DNA from: Comamonas avium
GTDB taxonomy: Bacteria; Pseudomonadota; Gammaproteobacteria; Burkholderiales; Burkholderiaceae_C
Direction: 5' to 3'
DNA length: 64,000 bases
Assembly (NCBI RefSeq): GCF_014836675.1
Contig: NZ_JACSQK010000008.1
Location: 94,382 to 158,381, forward strand
Each line of letters opens with the position of its first letter. Position 1 is the stretch's first letter. A model generated the notes under the pieces. It did no database searches, was not told where the DNA came from, and saw nothing but the letters and a program-made list of their open reading frames with translations. Below are positions 18,401 through 25,928 of this stretch, piece by piece. A program made the position numbers and the translations under genes.

Positions 18401-18511
18401 GCTAACACCACCTAGCAAATCGCAGATTTGCGACTGAGACGAAATGAGAAGCCGCAGGCAGTACAGGCGTACGACAAGGCGAGGCAACGACGTATCAGAG
18501 GTGGTGTTAGC
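18401..18511. repeat. 111-bp intergenic hairpin repeat
   Basis: Perfect 13-bp terminal arms GCTAACACCACCT / AGGTGGTGTTAGC enclose about 85 bp with internal pairing (AATCGCAGATTTGCGA). It starts 13 bp after the receptor stop codon. The interior (AGGCGTACGACAAGGCGAGG and neighbours) looks like an interspersed repeat I have seen described for Comamonadaceae-type genomes; only one copy is in this window. Confidence 0.6.
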
Positions 18512-18815
18512 GGCTCTGAGCCAGGCATTTGCACTGTGCGTGGCATGGCTTCACCCATGGTGCAACTGCGAAGCACAGCCCGGCAAGCTGCCGGTGCTGC
18601 CTTCGGTTTTTTATTTGGCCAAGACTTCAACGTCGTTTTTGCGGGGCTATGTAATGACTTGGCACGGTCATGCACCCAACTGAAGGTGGCATGTTGTGCA
18701 GCCACGGCCAAGATTGAGAGCAAGCGTATCTTCAAGCTCTCTTGCTCACCATGAACACACGATTGGCGCTTTGTGAGTTGACTGCCTTCAAGCTGCCACC
18801 TAGAATCAAAGCTCT
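18512..18815. other. Intergenic interval before the MerR gene
   Basis: About 300 bp without a recognisable gene. It holds a GC-rich dyad (GGCAAGCTGCC) followed by TTCGGTTTTTTATTT at about 18,582-18,615, which could end transcription from the receptor gene. The open frames are short and overlap the hairpin repeat. Confidence 0.4.
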
Positions 18816-18831
18816 ACTTAACGTCAGGTTG
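18816..18831 (+). promoter_or_regulatory. MerR-type operator, copy 1 (ACTTAACGTCAGGTTG)
   Basis: Matches copy 2 at 19,291-19,306 in 15 of 16 positions. It lies 9 bp before the MerR start codon, pointing to autoregulation. MerR proteins bind such imperfect dyads inside stretched promoters; the abutment to the start codon is unusual. Confidence 0.65.
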
Positions 18832-18840
18832 TGTTTTTTC

Positions 18841-19242
18841 ATGTCGTCATCCCAGGCTCTTTTGCAGATCGGTGAACTCGCTCAACGGGCGGGGGTCAGC
18901 CACCGCACCATTCATTACTATGAACGAATGGGTCTGCTGCGTCCTGCAGAGCGCGAAGGCGCGGGCTATCGATACTATGACGGGCAGGCCGTGCAGCGGC
19001 TGGAGAAGATTGCCGCTTTAAAGAGTCTGGGCCTCAGCCTGGAAGAGATCAGTCAGGTCATTGATCTGTACTTTGATGACCCCAGCGGTATCAAAGGCAA
19101 GGAGGAGGTATTGAAGATTCTGCAAACCCAGCTGCAGGCCACGCGCAGCAAGCTGGGCGAAATGCAGGCTTTCGAGCGTGACCTTGTGGCCAATATTGCG
19201 CGCATGAAAACGCTCATCGAAGTGGCACGTAAACAGTCGTAA
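18841..19242 (+). CDS. MerR family transcriptional regulator
   Basis: 133 residues. The N-terminal MerR helix-turn-helix and wing are complete (LLQIGELAQRAGVSHRTIHY, then YERMGLLRPAEREGAGYRYY), followed by a long dimerisation helix. No Cys metal-binding site of the SoxR/CueR kind, so the signal is probably an organic ligand or handled indirectly. ATG at 18841; longer open frame upstream has no support and would cover the operator. A near-identical operator precedes this gene and the MFS gene downstream, so it likely controls itself and the MFS-RidA operon. Confidence 0.9.
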   Translation: MSSSQALLQIGELAQRAGVSHRTIHYYERMGLLRPAEREGAGYRYYDGQAVQRLEKIAALKSLGLSLEEISQVIDLYFDDPSGIKGKEEVLKILQTQLQATRSKLGEMQAFERDLVANIARMKTLIEVARKQS

Positions 19243-19249
19243 TCCAGAT

Positions 19250-19277
19250 GGGGAGGCTTTGCGTCGCCCCTTTTTTT
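19250..19277 (+). terminator. Terminator after the merR gene
   Basis: GGGG...CCCC hairpin followed by seven T residues (19,271-19,277), 7 bp after the stop codon. It separates merR from the MFS operon. Confidence 0.6.
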
Positions 19278-19290
19278 AAGTTGAATCTAC

Positions 19291-19306
19291 ACTTAACGTA
19301 AGGTTG
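19291..19306 (+). promoter_or_regulatory. MerR-type operator, copy 2 (ACTTAACGTAAGGTTG)
   Basis: Near-identical to the site before merR; 6 bp upstream of the MFS ATG. TTGAAT at 19,281 could serve as a -35 with a long spacer as in MerR-activated promoters, but then the transcript would be leaderless or nearly so. Confidence 0.65.
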
Positions 19307-19312
19307 ATTTTG

Positions 19313-20476
19313 ATGAAAACCCAAAATTACCGATTGCTGCTGCTCCTGATGCTGGGGGCTGTGCTGATAGTTGGCCAGCTCTATGTCACGCTGCCGATGA
19401 CCTCGGCACTCGCATCAAATTGGCAGGTCACAACAGGACAAGCGGCCTGGGCAGGCAGTGCCTTTGGTTTTGCCTATGCGGCTGGTTTTTTGCTGCTGGG
19501 CAGCGTGTCAGATCGCCACGGCAGGAGAACAGTACTGCTGTTCAGTCTGGTAGCTACGGCTGGCGCCAGTGTCGTGGTGGCGATTGCACCCAGTTTCAAC
19601 ATGCTGCTGGGGGCACGGGCATTGCAGGGCTTGGCGGCGGCAGGTTTTCCACCCGCTGCATTGGCACTGGTGGCAGAAACGTTGCCACCGGGGCGTCGCC
19701 CACTGGGTATTTCCTTGCTGAGCTTTGCCTTTCTGGCGGCAGCGCCAGCCGCCCAATTGCTTGCAGCGCAGTTCGCTGGTCTGGGCCTGCACGTCATCAT
19801 GCTGGCATTGGCAGCTGGGTATGTCCTGCTAGCCGTTGGTTTGTATCGTTTATTACCAACTGGCATGGCGCGCGAAAAAAAGGGTGCTATTGCAGCGAAC
19901 CCCGTGCCGATGTGGCGGCAAACACAACTGATGGGGGCATGGATGGCCGCTTGCACCGTGTTATTTGCTTTCGTCAGCTTGCACGCAGGTGCCCAAATCA
20001 CCGGTTTTTCAGAAAACCAGCTGCAAACCCTGCGCCTTGCTGGCTTGCCACCATTGCTGATCTGCCTTGTGGCGGCACGGCTGGTCAGCCGGGTAGGGCC
20101 AGTGCCTACCGCGCGCGCAGGCCTGGTGCTGTCGGCCATTGCACTGATGGTTGGATTACTCGATGGCTTTGGGTGGGTAGCAGCGGCCAGCGTGCTGCTG
20201 TCAGCTGGCATTGCGCTGGCTGTGCCGGGGCTGATTGGCACCGTCGCAAGCAGAGCAACGGCCGACTTTCGTGCTCGGGCCATGTCGCTCTACACCTTTT
20301 TCTTGTTTGTTGGCGCCAGCATCGCGTCGCCCGTTGCGCAGGCGTTGGCACCGCATGGCTGGAGTGCACTGCTATGGGCACCCATCGCTGCATTGCTGGG
20401 AGCGGCGGCTGTGGTCAATGGCTGGTCGTCGCGCAGCCCTTCAGTTCCTCAACCGTCGGAGCACCGTATTTCATGA
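19313..20476 (+). CDS. MFS transporter, YnfM/arabinose-efflux-like
   Basis: 387-residue, twelve-helix inner-membrane carrier of the major facilitator superfamily. The loop 2-3 signature GSVSDRHGRRTVLL and motif ALQGLAAAGFPPAALALVAE mark the drug/solute-exporter branch; it is closest in style to YnfM-type proteins. ATG at 19313 (in-frame TTG nine bases upstream). Preceded by a MerR operator and overlapping the next gene by 4 bp, so it is the first gene of a MerR-controlled operon. The substrate is unknown; a toxic organic compound is plausible given the regulator. Confidence 0.9.
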   Translation: MKTQNYRLLLLLMLGAVLIVGQLYVTLPMTSALASNWQVTTGQAAWAGSAFGFAYAAGFLLLGSVSDRHGRRTVLLFSLVATAGASVVVAIAPSFNMLLGARALQGLAAAGFPPAALALVAETLPPGRRPLGISLLSFAFLAAAPAAQLLAAQFAGLGLHVIMLALAAGYVLLAVGLYRLLPTGMAREKKGAIAANPVPMWRQTQLMGAWMAACTVLFAFVSLHAGAQITGFSENQLQTLRLAGLPPLLICLVAARLVSRVGPVPTARAGLVLSAIALMVGLLDGFGWVAAASVLLSAGIALAVPGLIGTVASRATADFRARAMSLYTFFLFVGASIASPVAQALAPHGWSALLWAPIAALLGAAAVVNGWSSRSPSVPQPSEHRIS

Positions 20477-21009
20477 ACCCCCGCCGCCGTTTTTTAACGT
20501 TGTCGGCAGCGCTGCCGTTGTGCGCAAGCGCGCTGGCTAATCCCAAAATTTCAGTCCACAAGGAGCCCGCCATGTCCCCTGCAAACTTCATGCTTGCACC
20601 CATCAATCCTGCAGGCGCTGCCATACCCGGTATCTCTTCGGCCATGGTGGTAGAGCGTGGCCGCTTGATGTTCCTGTCCGGCCATGTACCGGTGGATGAG
20701 AACGGCATCGTGCTTCGGGCAGGCCTTGAAGCCCAGCTGGATCAAGTCTTCAAGAATCTGAATGTAACGCTGCAAGCGGCTGGCGCCACGCCAGGCCATC
20801 TGGCCCGCATCACCATTTATGTGCGCGATTTGCAGTCGAACCAATTGCCGGCTATCCGCCGTGCCCGCGACCGTTTCATTGACCTGGCGCAGCCACCTGC
20901 CAGTGCACTGATTGGAGTGGCGCAGCTGTTTCACCCTGACGTCCTGGTCGAGGTAGATGCAGTGGCCGTACTGCCGCCAGGCGCCCCCCAGTTTCCCTTG
21001 TCCAACTGA
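20473..21009 (+). CDS. RidA/YjgF-family protein with a Tat-type signal
   Basis: 178 residues. The C-terminal 125 residues are a RidA (reactive enamine/imine deaminase) domain, with blocks GRLMFLSGHVPVDENGIV, ARITIYVRD and the end VEVDAVAVLP. The N-terminus RRRFLTLSAALPLCASALA fits a twin-arginine signal peptide, so this copy is probably exported, unlike canonical cytosolic RidA. The conserved Arg before the last strand that binds the substrate carboxylate is not clearly present (PASALIGVAQL), so it may be a non-deaminating member. Start overlaps the MFS stop by 4 bp (ATGA). Confidence 0.82.
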   Translation: MNPRRRFLTLSAALPLCASALANPKISVHKEPAMSPANFMLAPINPAGAAIPGISSAMVVERGRLMFLSGHVPVDENGIVLRAGLEAQLDQVFKNLNVTLQAAGATPGHLARITIYVRDLQSNQLPAIRRARDRFIDLAQPPASALIGVAQLFHPDVLVEVDAVAVLPPGAPQFPLSN

Positions 21010-21034
21010 ACCCATTGAAAGAGGAGATTCATCC

Positions 21035-21703
21035 ATGACACGTTTTCACCGTATCGCACTGACTGCCGCACTTGCAGTGGCAACAGGCAGCGCTGTTTTA
21101 GCCCAATCCTTCACTTCCAGCCAGGAAAGTTCAGACATGACTTCGCATTCGACCAACGTTACAACCGATCTTTCTTATTCAGTTCCCGGCACGCACGCAC
21201 AGGCATCCCAGCGCACCGTGTCTGTCGATGGACAGGCCGCGAAGCTGCTGCGTTATGAACGTCGCGATGGCCGCAATGCCGGGTTGGAGGGTGAGCACTT
21301 CAGCGCCGTGGTGGCGGCTGATGGCACGCTGAAAGGCTTTGCAAACATTTCTTTAGATCTGGCAGGCAAACCGCTGCCAACGCGCCAGCGCAGTGAGCAG
21401 ATTGCACGCGAATTTCTGCAACAAACCGCTCCAGATTTGCTGCCACGCATGAAAATCAGCTGGATTGACCCGCACGATGAGCCCATCCTTGTGCAGCGCG
21501 ATGGCAAGAGCGAAACCATTGTTCTAACGGGTATGAAAGTCAAGGCCCGGAACCTGGCCGATGGGCGCTGGTTCTGGGTCATTGTTGGCAGCGATGAAAA
21601 GCCGATGGTTTTTGAGCGCGACATCGTCTGGGTCACCTTTCCTGGGCATCGCAAGACCGAAAAGTGGCTGCACGATAGCTGGCTCAAGACACAAGCGGGC
21701 TGA
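21035..21703 (+). CDS. Secreted protein of unknown function
   Basis: 222 residues with a signal peptide (cleavage after SAVLA). The mature part has no Cys pair and no motif I can name; it contains LLRYERRDGRNAGLEGEHFS and a beta-rich C-terminal half (TIVLTGMKVKARNLADGRWF, then WVIVGSDEKPMVFERD). It follows the RidA gene by 25 bp with GAGGAG upstream of the ATG, so it belongs to the MFS-RidA operon and may be part of the same detoxification response. Confidence 0.75.
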   Translation: MTRFHRIALTAALAVATGSAVLAQSFTSSQESSDMTSHSTNVTTDLSYSVPGTHAQASQRTVSVDGQAAKLLRYERRDGRNAGLEGEHFSAVVAADGTLKGFANISLDLAGKPLPTRQRSEQIAREFLQQTAPDLLPRMKISWIDPHDEPILVQRDGKSETIVLTGMKVKARNLADGRWFWVIVGSDEKPMVFERDIVWVTFPGHRKTEKWLHDSWLKTQAG

Positions 21704-22138
21704 AGCGGCAGCCGATTGGCACCCCGGCACTGAACGCGACAAGGCACAGAGAAAAAACGGTGGACAGCCAAGGTGCTCTGAGCGCTAGAAGACGGGGGCC
21801 GCGGCATAGGCACATGGCGCGAACCAGATCCGCTGCTATTTTCTGCCCTTAGCCCTTCCTCTGGCTGGCTTGGCCCGAGTCGACACCCAGCGCTGCGCAC
21901 CCTTCGTTCTCTATGGAACGCGCAACGTTGGGCTATGATCTCCAAGCGAGCCCCAGACGCGCCTTAGCAAGCCTTAGTGGCTTGCTTTTTCATGGCTCTG
22001 CGTGGCTCCAGCCCGCAATGCCGCGCTCCCATGCAGCAGCCCCAAACAGAGCTAACCTATTGCCCCATCAGCGGTTTCAGACCTTGTGTGATTGCCACGC
22101 AAGACTTGAAAGCGGCCGTATTTTAAAAGTGTGAATAC
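21704..22138. other. 435-bp intergenic region with a possible short transcript
   Basis: No protein gene recognised. Near its middle is a TATGAT box (21,934-21,939) and about 27 bp further a strong hairpin with T-run, which could give a short RNA of about 45 nt or simply be the operon terminator. See the terminator entry. Confidence 0.4.
21966..21990 (+). terminator. Rho-independent terminator
   Basis: AGCAAGCC / GGCTTGCT with a five-base loop and five T residues. It terminates the MFS-RidA operon or a short RNA starting near 21,946. Confidence 0.75.
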
Positions 22139-23086
22139 ATGGAGTCCCCTGCGCTGACCGCCTTGATGCCTGTGGTGTTGTTGATTGTTCTGGGTTTCAT
22201 CGCCGCAAAAGTCGATTGGATTCGGGCCTCTGCAGTCAAAGATCTGTCCAATCTGGTGTTTTATGTGCTGACCCCGGCGCTGCTGTTTCGCACCATGTCC
22301 ACCGTCAAGGTGGGCGATCTGGATTTCAGCCCCATCGTGCTGTACTTTCTGGCCGCTGGCATCATCTTTGCCGGCACCATGCTGGTCTTTGGCTTCAACA
22401 CGCTGGCCGCCGCCCGTGCCTTGGGGCACACCTTCAGCAACAACGTGATGATCGGTATTCCGCTGATCGGTCTGGCCTTTGGACAGGAAGGGCTGGTCAC
22501 CTTGTTCACGCTGATCTCGGTGCACGCACTGGTGCTGCTGGGCTGCGGCACCGTGGTGTTTGAGCTGGCACAGGCAAGGCAGTTGAGCACTCAAGGTCAG
22601 CCCCAGGGGCTGGCGCGCACCCTGGCTCAAGCCATTAAGAACAGCGTGATTCACCCCGTGCCGTTGCCCATCATTGTCGGTCTGCTTTTCGCCCAGACCG
22701 GGTGGAGCATTCCCGGCGTGATCGACAAACCCATGCAGTTGCTGGGCCAAGCCTTGGGGCCGATTGCGTTGATGCTGGTGGGGGTTACGCTGGCATACAG
22801 CAAGCTGGGCAGCCTGATCAAACCGGCCGTACGCATTGCCCTGGTCAAAACCATGGTGCACCCCGTCTTGTTCATCACCGTGGCCTGGCTGTTTGGCCTG
22901 CGCGGTGTGCCCATGGCCACCATGGCGCTGGCGGCTGCATTACCGACAGGCGCGAATGTCTACATGTTCACCCAGCGCTACGGTGTGGGGCAGGAGGAGG
23001 TGACAGCCAGCATCGCTATTTCTACCGGTATTTGTTTGCTGACACTGCCCATCGTATTGCTGCTGCTGGAAAAAATTGGATATTGA
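22139..23086 (+). CDS. AEC family permease (auxin efflux carrier type)
   Basis: 315-residue inner-membrane transporter with about ten helices arranged as two repeated halves. Typical wording is FYVLTPALLFRTMSTV in the first half and ALAAALPTGANVYMFTQRYG in the second, the latter carrying the conserved crossing-helix motif. AEC proteins export or import organic anions such as malate or malonate; the substrate is not predictable here. Single-gene unit followed by a large hairpin. Confidence 0.88.
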   Translation: MESPALTALMPVVLLIVLGFIAAKVDWIRASAVKDLSNLVFYVLTPALLFRTMSTVKVGDLDFSPIVLYFLAAGIIFAGTMLVFGFNTLAAARALGHTFSNNVMIGIPLIGLAFGQEGLVTLFTLISVHALVLLGCGTVVFELAQARQLSTQGQPQGLARTLAQAIKNSVIHPVPLPIIVGLLFAQTGWSIPGVIDKPMQLLGQALGPIALMLVGVTLAYSKLGSLIKPAVRIALVKTMVHPVLFITVAWLFGLRGVPMATMALAAALPTGANVYMFTQRYGVGQEEVTASIAISTGICLLTLPIVLLLLEKIGY

Positions 23087-23105
23087 AGTCAATCCAAAAT
23101 AATCA

Positions 23106-23195
23106 TTAAAAGGAGCTGCCAACGCTTATAAGGCAATGGTTTCAGATACTTTTATATATGAAAACCTTGGTGCATAAGCCTTGGCAGCTATTTTA
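23106..23195. repeat. Large imperfect hairpin between the AEC gene and pdxH
   Basis: Arms 23,114-23,131 (AGCTGCCAACGCTTATAA) and 23,172-23,189 (its mirror, two mismatches) enclose about 40 bp and are followed by ATTTTATTT. A related single arm (GAGCTGTCAGCGCTTTATGC) lies at 16,167-16,186 before the znuD gene, so this is an interspersed repeat that probably also ends the convergent genes. Confidence 0.6.
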
Positions 23196-23230
23196 TTTGC
23201 ACTGCGCTTTCACGCCATGCAGCACCAGCC

Positions 23231-23878
23231 TTAAGGGGCAAGCCGTTCTCTGAGCCATTCGCGATGGTGCAGTTCATAGCGCAGGCGATCATGCAAACGG
23301 CTCTTTCGGCCTTGCCAGAACTCCCAGCGATCGGGCACCAACCGGAAACCACCCCAATGCGCAGGGCGCGGCGGGTTCAATAAAAACTGCGCACCGTATT
23401 TGGCGGCGTTGGCCACCAGCACGCCGCGGCCACTGATCACTTGGCTTTGCGGACTGGCCCAGGCGCCAATGCGTGAATCCAGAGGGCGGCTGTGAAAGTA
23501 GGCATCACTTTCTTCGTCGCTCACGCGCTCGACACGGCCTTCAATGCGCACCACGCGCTCCAGCTCCACCCAGTGAAACTGCAGCGCGGCAAACGGATTG
23601 CCCGCCAGCTCTGTGCCTTTGCGGCTGCCGTAATTGGTGTACCAGACAATACCGCGCTCGTCGTAGCCCTTGATCAGCACAATCCGCGTGCTTGGGCGCA
23701 GATCGTTGCCTACGGTAGCCACGGTCATGGCATTGGGCTCGTTGACCTGGGCGTTGACGGCTTCTTGCAGCCATTGGTCAAACTGCAGCAGAGGGCTGCT
23801 GTGCGAGGCATCCTCGCTCAGTTCAGCGCGTTCATAGCTTTTGCGCAAATCGGAAATGTGGGCAGAAATTTGGCTCAT
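23231..23878 (-). CDS. pdxH: Pyridoxine/pyridoxamine 5'-phosphate oxidase
   Basis: FMN enzyme making pyridoxal 5'-phosphate. 215 residues, the usual length, with the FMN-binding segment [20 protein letters not shown], the GRVERVS block and the C-terminal signature WEFWQG followed by RLHDRLRY. Cytoplasmic. ATG at 23878; the frame is open upstream but the extension does not match the family. Convergent with the AEC gene and divergent from the OmpA-domain gene. Confidence 0.97.
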   Translation of the reverse strand: MSQISAHISDLRKSYERAELSEDASHSSPLLQFDQWLQEAVNAQVNEPNAMTVATVGNDLRPSTRIVLIKGYDERGIVWYTNYGSRKGTELAGNPFAALQFHWVELERVVRIEGRVERVSDEESDAYFHSRPLDSRIGAWASPQSQVISGRGVLVANAAKYGAQFLLNPPRPAHWGGFRLVPDRWEFWQGRKSRLHDRLRYELHHREWLRERLAP

Positions 23879-24083
23879 AGCATCAATTGTGCACCCAGCC
23901 CAAGGCGGGCCTTCGTGCCTTTGCTGCAAGTTTCCTGAGTTTTCTGACGATGAGCAGATAAAAATACTTGCACATTTGTTAATAATGTTACATATATAGA
24001 CGCCACACACATCCGTACACCTGCAGCTGCCAGCCAGATCAGCGCGATCACTACCTAATGCTGCACCCATTGAGGAAGAGGCC

Positions 24084-24614
24084 ATGTCACAACCATCCGA
24101 CGATGTTCAACCACCGCTGCTCACTCTGGTGTTCTCTGCCGCATTGATTGCTTTGACAGTGTCTTATTCGGTCGATGCAGAACCGCTGAACGGACCTGCA
24201 GCCGTGACGCTGGCGGCTGCCGCCCCTCAATTGGCTGCCTATGAGCCACCCACGCTGGCAGCTTCGGCCATCGTGCTCAATAAAGTGTCGTCCTACCGCG
24301 TGGAGCAGGGGCTGGTGAAGTTTTTCTTTGCACCTGGCCGCACTGAGCTGGTTTATGGCGCAGACGATGCACTCAAGGACATCGTCGTCTCGGTCCAGAG
24401 TGGCCAGCGCGTTCAGATCTCTGGCTTTCACGATGAAACCGGCGACCCTGTGCAAAACACAGAACTGGCAAAAAAACGTGCCATCGTTGTGCAAAAGCGT
24501 CTGATTGATCTGGGTGCGCCAGAGCAATCCATCGTGCTTAAAAAACCCGCTGTTGCCGTGATTTTGGGCAGCTACGCAGAAGCTCGGCGGGTTGAGGTCA
24601 CTTTGGTTGAGTGA
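24084..24614 (+). CDS. OmpA-domain membrane-anchored protein
   Basis: 176 residues. One N-terminal hydrophobic helix (about residues 12-28) without a clear cleavage site, a short Ala/Pro linker and a C-terminal OmpA/MotB-like domain (about 75-176) with [33 protein letters not shown] and the final RRVEV. This domain binds peptidoglycan, so the protein probably tethers the inner membrane to the wall. The partner is unknown. Divergent from pdxH over an AT-rich 205-bp promoter region. Confidence 0.82.
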   Translation: MSQPSDDVQPPLLTLVFSAALIALTVSYSVDAEPLNGPAAVTLAAAAPQLAAYEPPTLAASAIVLNKVSSYRVEQGLVKFFFAPGRTELVYGADDALKDIVVSVQSGQRVQISGFHDETGDPVQNTELAKKRAIVVQKRLIDLGAPEQSIVLKKPAVAVILGSYAEARRVEVTLVE

Positions 24615-24702
24615 TTGATAGCGCCAAGGCAGCCGCGCTCAACAGCAGGGTTGTCTGTGGTTGAGCCACTGAGTACGCTCACACATGAGCAGCAATTTGG
24701 CA

Positions 24703-24735
24703 CAAAAAAAATGGCACCGTGAGATGCCATTTTTA
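24703..24735. terminator. Bidirectional terminator between the ompA-like gene and gloA
   Basis: AAAATGGCA / TGCCATTTT with a short loop, flanked by an A-run on one side and a T-run on the other, so it can stop both convergent transcripts. Confidence 0.85.
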
Positions 24736-24755
24736 TACTTATCGCAGCCCGTAGA

Positions 24756-25196
24756 TCAGGCAGCGCGCAGGGGATCAACAGACGCCGCATCACCGTGCTG
24801 GTGAGCGCGAGAATTTTCCTGAATTAACTCAATCTTGTAGCCGTCAGGGTCGGTCACAAAAGCAATCACCGTAGAGCCACCCTTAACAGGGCCAGCTTCA
24901 CGGGTCACATTGCCACCGGCAGCCTTGATCTTGTCGCAAGCGGCATAGGCATCTGGCACGCCCAGCGCGATATGTCCATAGGCGGTGCCCATGTCATAGC
25001 TTTCGGTGCCCCAGTTGTAAGTCAGCTCAATCTCTGCCTGAGCAGGATTGCCGCCTTCAAAGCCCAAGAAGGCCAACGAATACTTGTATTCGGCGTTTTC
25101 TGAGGTACGCAGCAACTGCATGCCCAGAACTTGGGTATAAAAATCAATCGAGCGCTGAAGATTGCCAACGCGCAGCATCGTGTGTAGAAATCGCAT
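24756..25196 (-). CDS. gloA: Lactoylglutathione lyase (glyoxalase I)
   Basis: Metal-dependent lyase that turns the methylglyoxal-glutathione hemithioacetal into S-lactoylglutathione. 146 residues. Conserved blocks are [20 protein letters not shown] at the N-terminus (first metal-ligand His), [10 protein letters not shown] (Glu), [10 protein letters not shown] (His) and [11 protein letters not shown] (Glu), so all four metal ligands are present. ATG at 25196. Monocistronic, with a bidirectional terminator. Confidence 0.96.
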   Translation of the reverse strand: MRFLHTMLRVGNLQRSIDFYTQVLGMQLLRTSENAEYKYSLAFLGFEGGNPAQAEIELTYNWGTESYDMGTAYGHIALGVPDAYAACDKIKAAGGNVTREAGPVKGGSTVIAFVTDPDGYKIELIQENSRAHQHGDAASVDPLRAA

Positions 25197-25536
25197 GCGC
25201 TTATTGTGCATAAAAGCCATCAAGTTCGCACAAACAGGCAAATCCATGCCAAGTGACTGCTAGATAGCCTTCAACCTAAAAGCAGGCTGCATGCGGGAAT
25301 CAGGGGCATGACGGTGACTTGTTTCATCTCCTGTGGCGGATGAACCCAACGATAGTGAAGGGGAGAGCATTGAGATGGCATTGGCCAGAGACTTGCTCAC
25401 CACTTTTAAAAAAACCCCTCATCGAGAGATAGAGGGGCTTGTTAAAGTCTTTTAAAACTTCACTGTCTTTATTTAACTTTAGAAATATTTACAATCCGCT
25501 ACTGAATATTTCTGTATCAATGATCGGAATTTCGTA
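25197..25536. other. Intergenic region after gloA start, before the unknown operon end
   Basis: 340 bp between the start of gloA and the stop of the unknown minus-strand operon. It holds a terminator (25,413-25,438) and, from about 25,440, a shift to AT-rich sequence that continues through the next two genes. No gene seen. Confidence 0.45.
25413..25438 (-). terminator. Terminator of the two-gene unknown operon
   Basis: AACCCCTC / AGAGGGGCTT-type stem with a ten-base loop, followed on the minus strand by a seven-T run. It lies about 100 bp after the last stop codon of the operon. Confidence 0.75.
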
Positions 25537-25902
25537 TTAGGGCAAAGTGCCAGTTAAATTCCAAATTGTTCCAGAGTCAAGACTTTGATTGAGCACTGAA
25601 ATCACCCCTTTTTTAATCCCAGGAAGATGTGAATCGTCAGCAGTAATTAAAACTGTTGGCGCTATCAATGCAGCTGCAGCGGTTGCAGTTCCTATTTGAA
25701 CTTGTAAATTGACACTACCGTTCGCGGTTTTACCTTGAAGATCAAGTCTAGCTGAGCCTGAAGTATGTAGTGTTCCAGCTCCCCTTCCAAGATCTGCGAC
25801 CTCAATCTTCGCAATTACATCTTGGCAATCGCCACGTTCTTTCATAGTTAAAGTTGCTAATCCACGAATAGGGTTTTGGGAGTCAGTTTTTGTTAGAGGC
25901 AT
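25537..25902 (-). CDS. Unknown small protein, second gene of an AT-rich operon
   Basis: 121 residues from the ATG at 25902 (a GTG at 25911 is also in frame). No family recognised. No signal peptide or transmembrane helix is obvious. The sequence alternates short beta-prone stretches (GSARLDLQG, GSVNLQVQIG, APTVLITADD), suggesting a small beta-sandwich, and has one Cys. It begins 26 bp after the larger unknown gene and shares its low GC content, so the two are co-transcribed and were probably acquired together. Confidence 0.7.
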   Translation of the reverse strand: MPLTKTDSQNPIRGLATLTMKERGDCQDVIAKIEVADLGRGAGTLHTSGSARLDLQGKTANGSVNLQVQIGTATAAAALIAPTVLITADDSHLPGIKKGVISVLNQSLDSGTIWNLTGTLP

Positions 25903-25928
25903 TTTAAACACTCAAAATAAATTTATAA

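Noticed and set aside
16862..18487. 541-residue open frame opposite the TonB receptor gene
   Set aside because: Antisense shadow of a GC-rich coding sequence; the receptor on the plus strand is fully supported by motifs.
18412..18735. 107-residue minus-strand open frame with a membrane-like start
   Set aside because: Covers the hairpin repeat and a non-coding interval; no family or ribosome-binding site.
19420..20460. Long second frame within the MFS gene
   Set aside because: Out-of-frame shadow that joins the true RidA reading frame; only the part from 20,473 is real.
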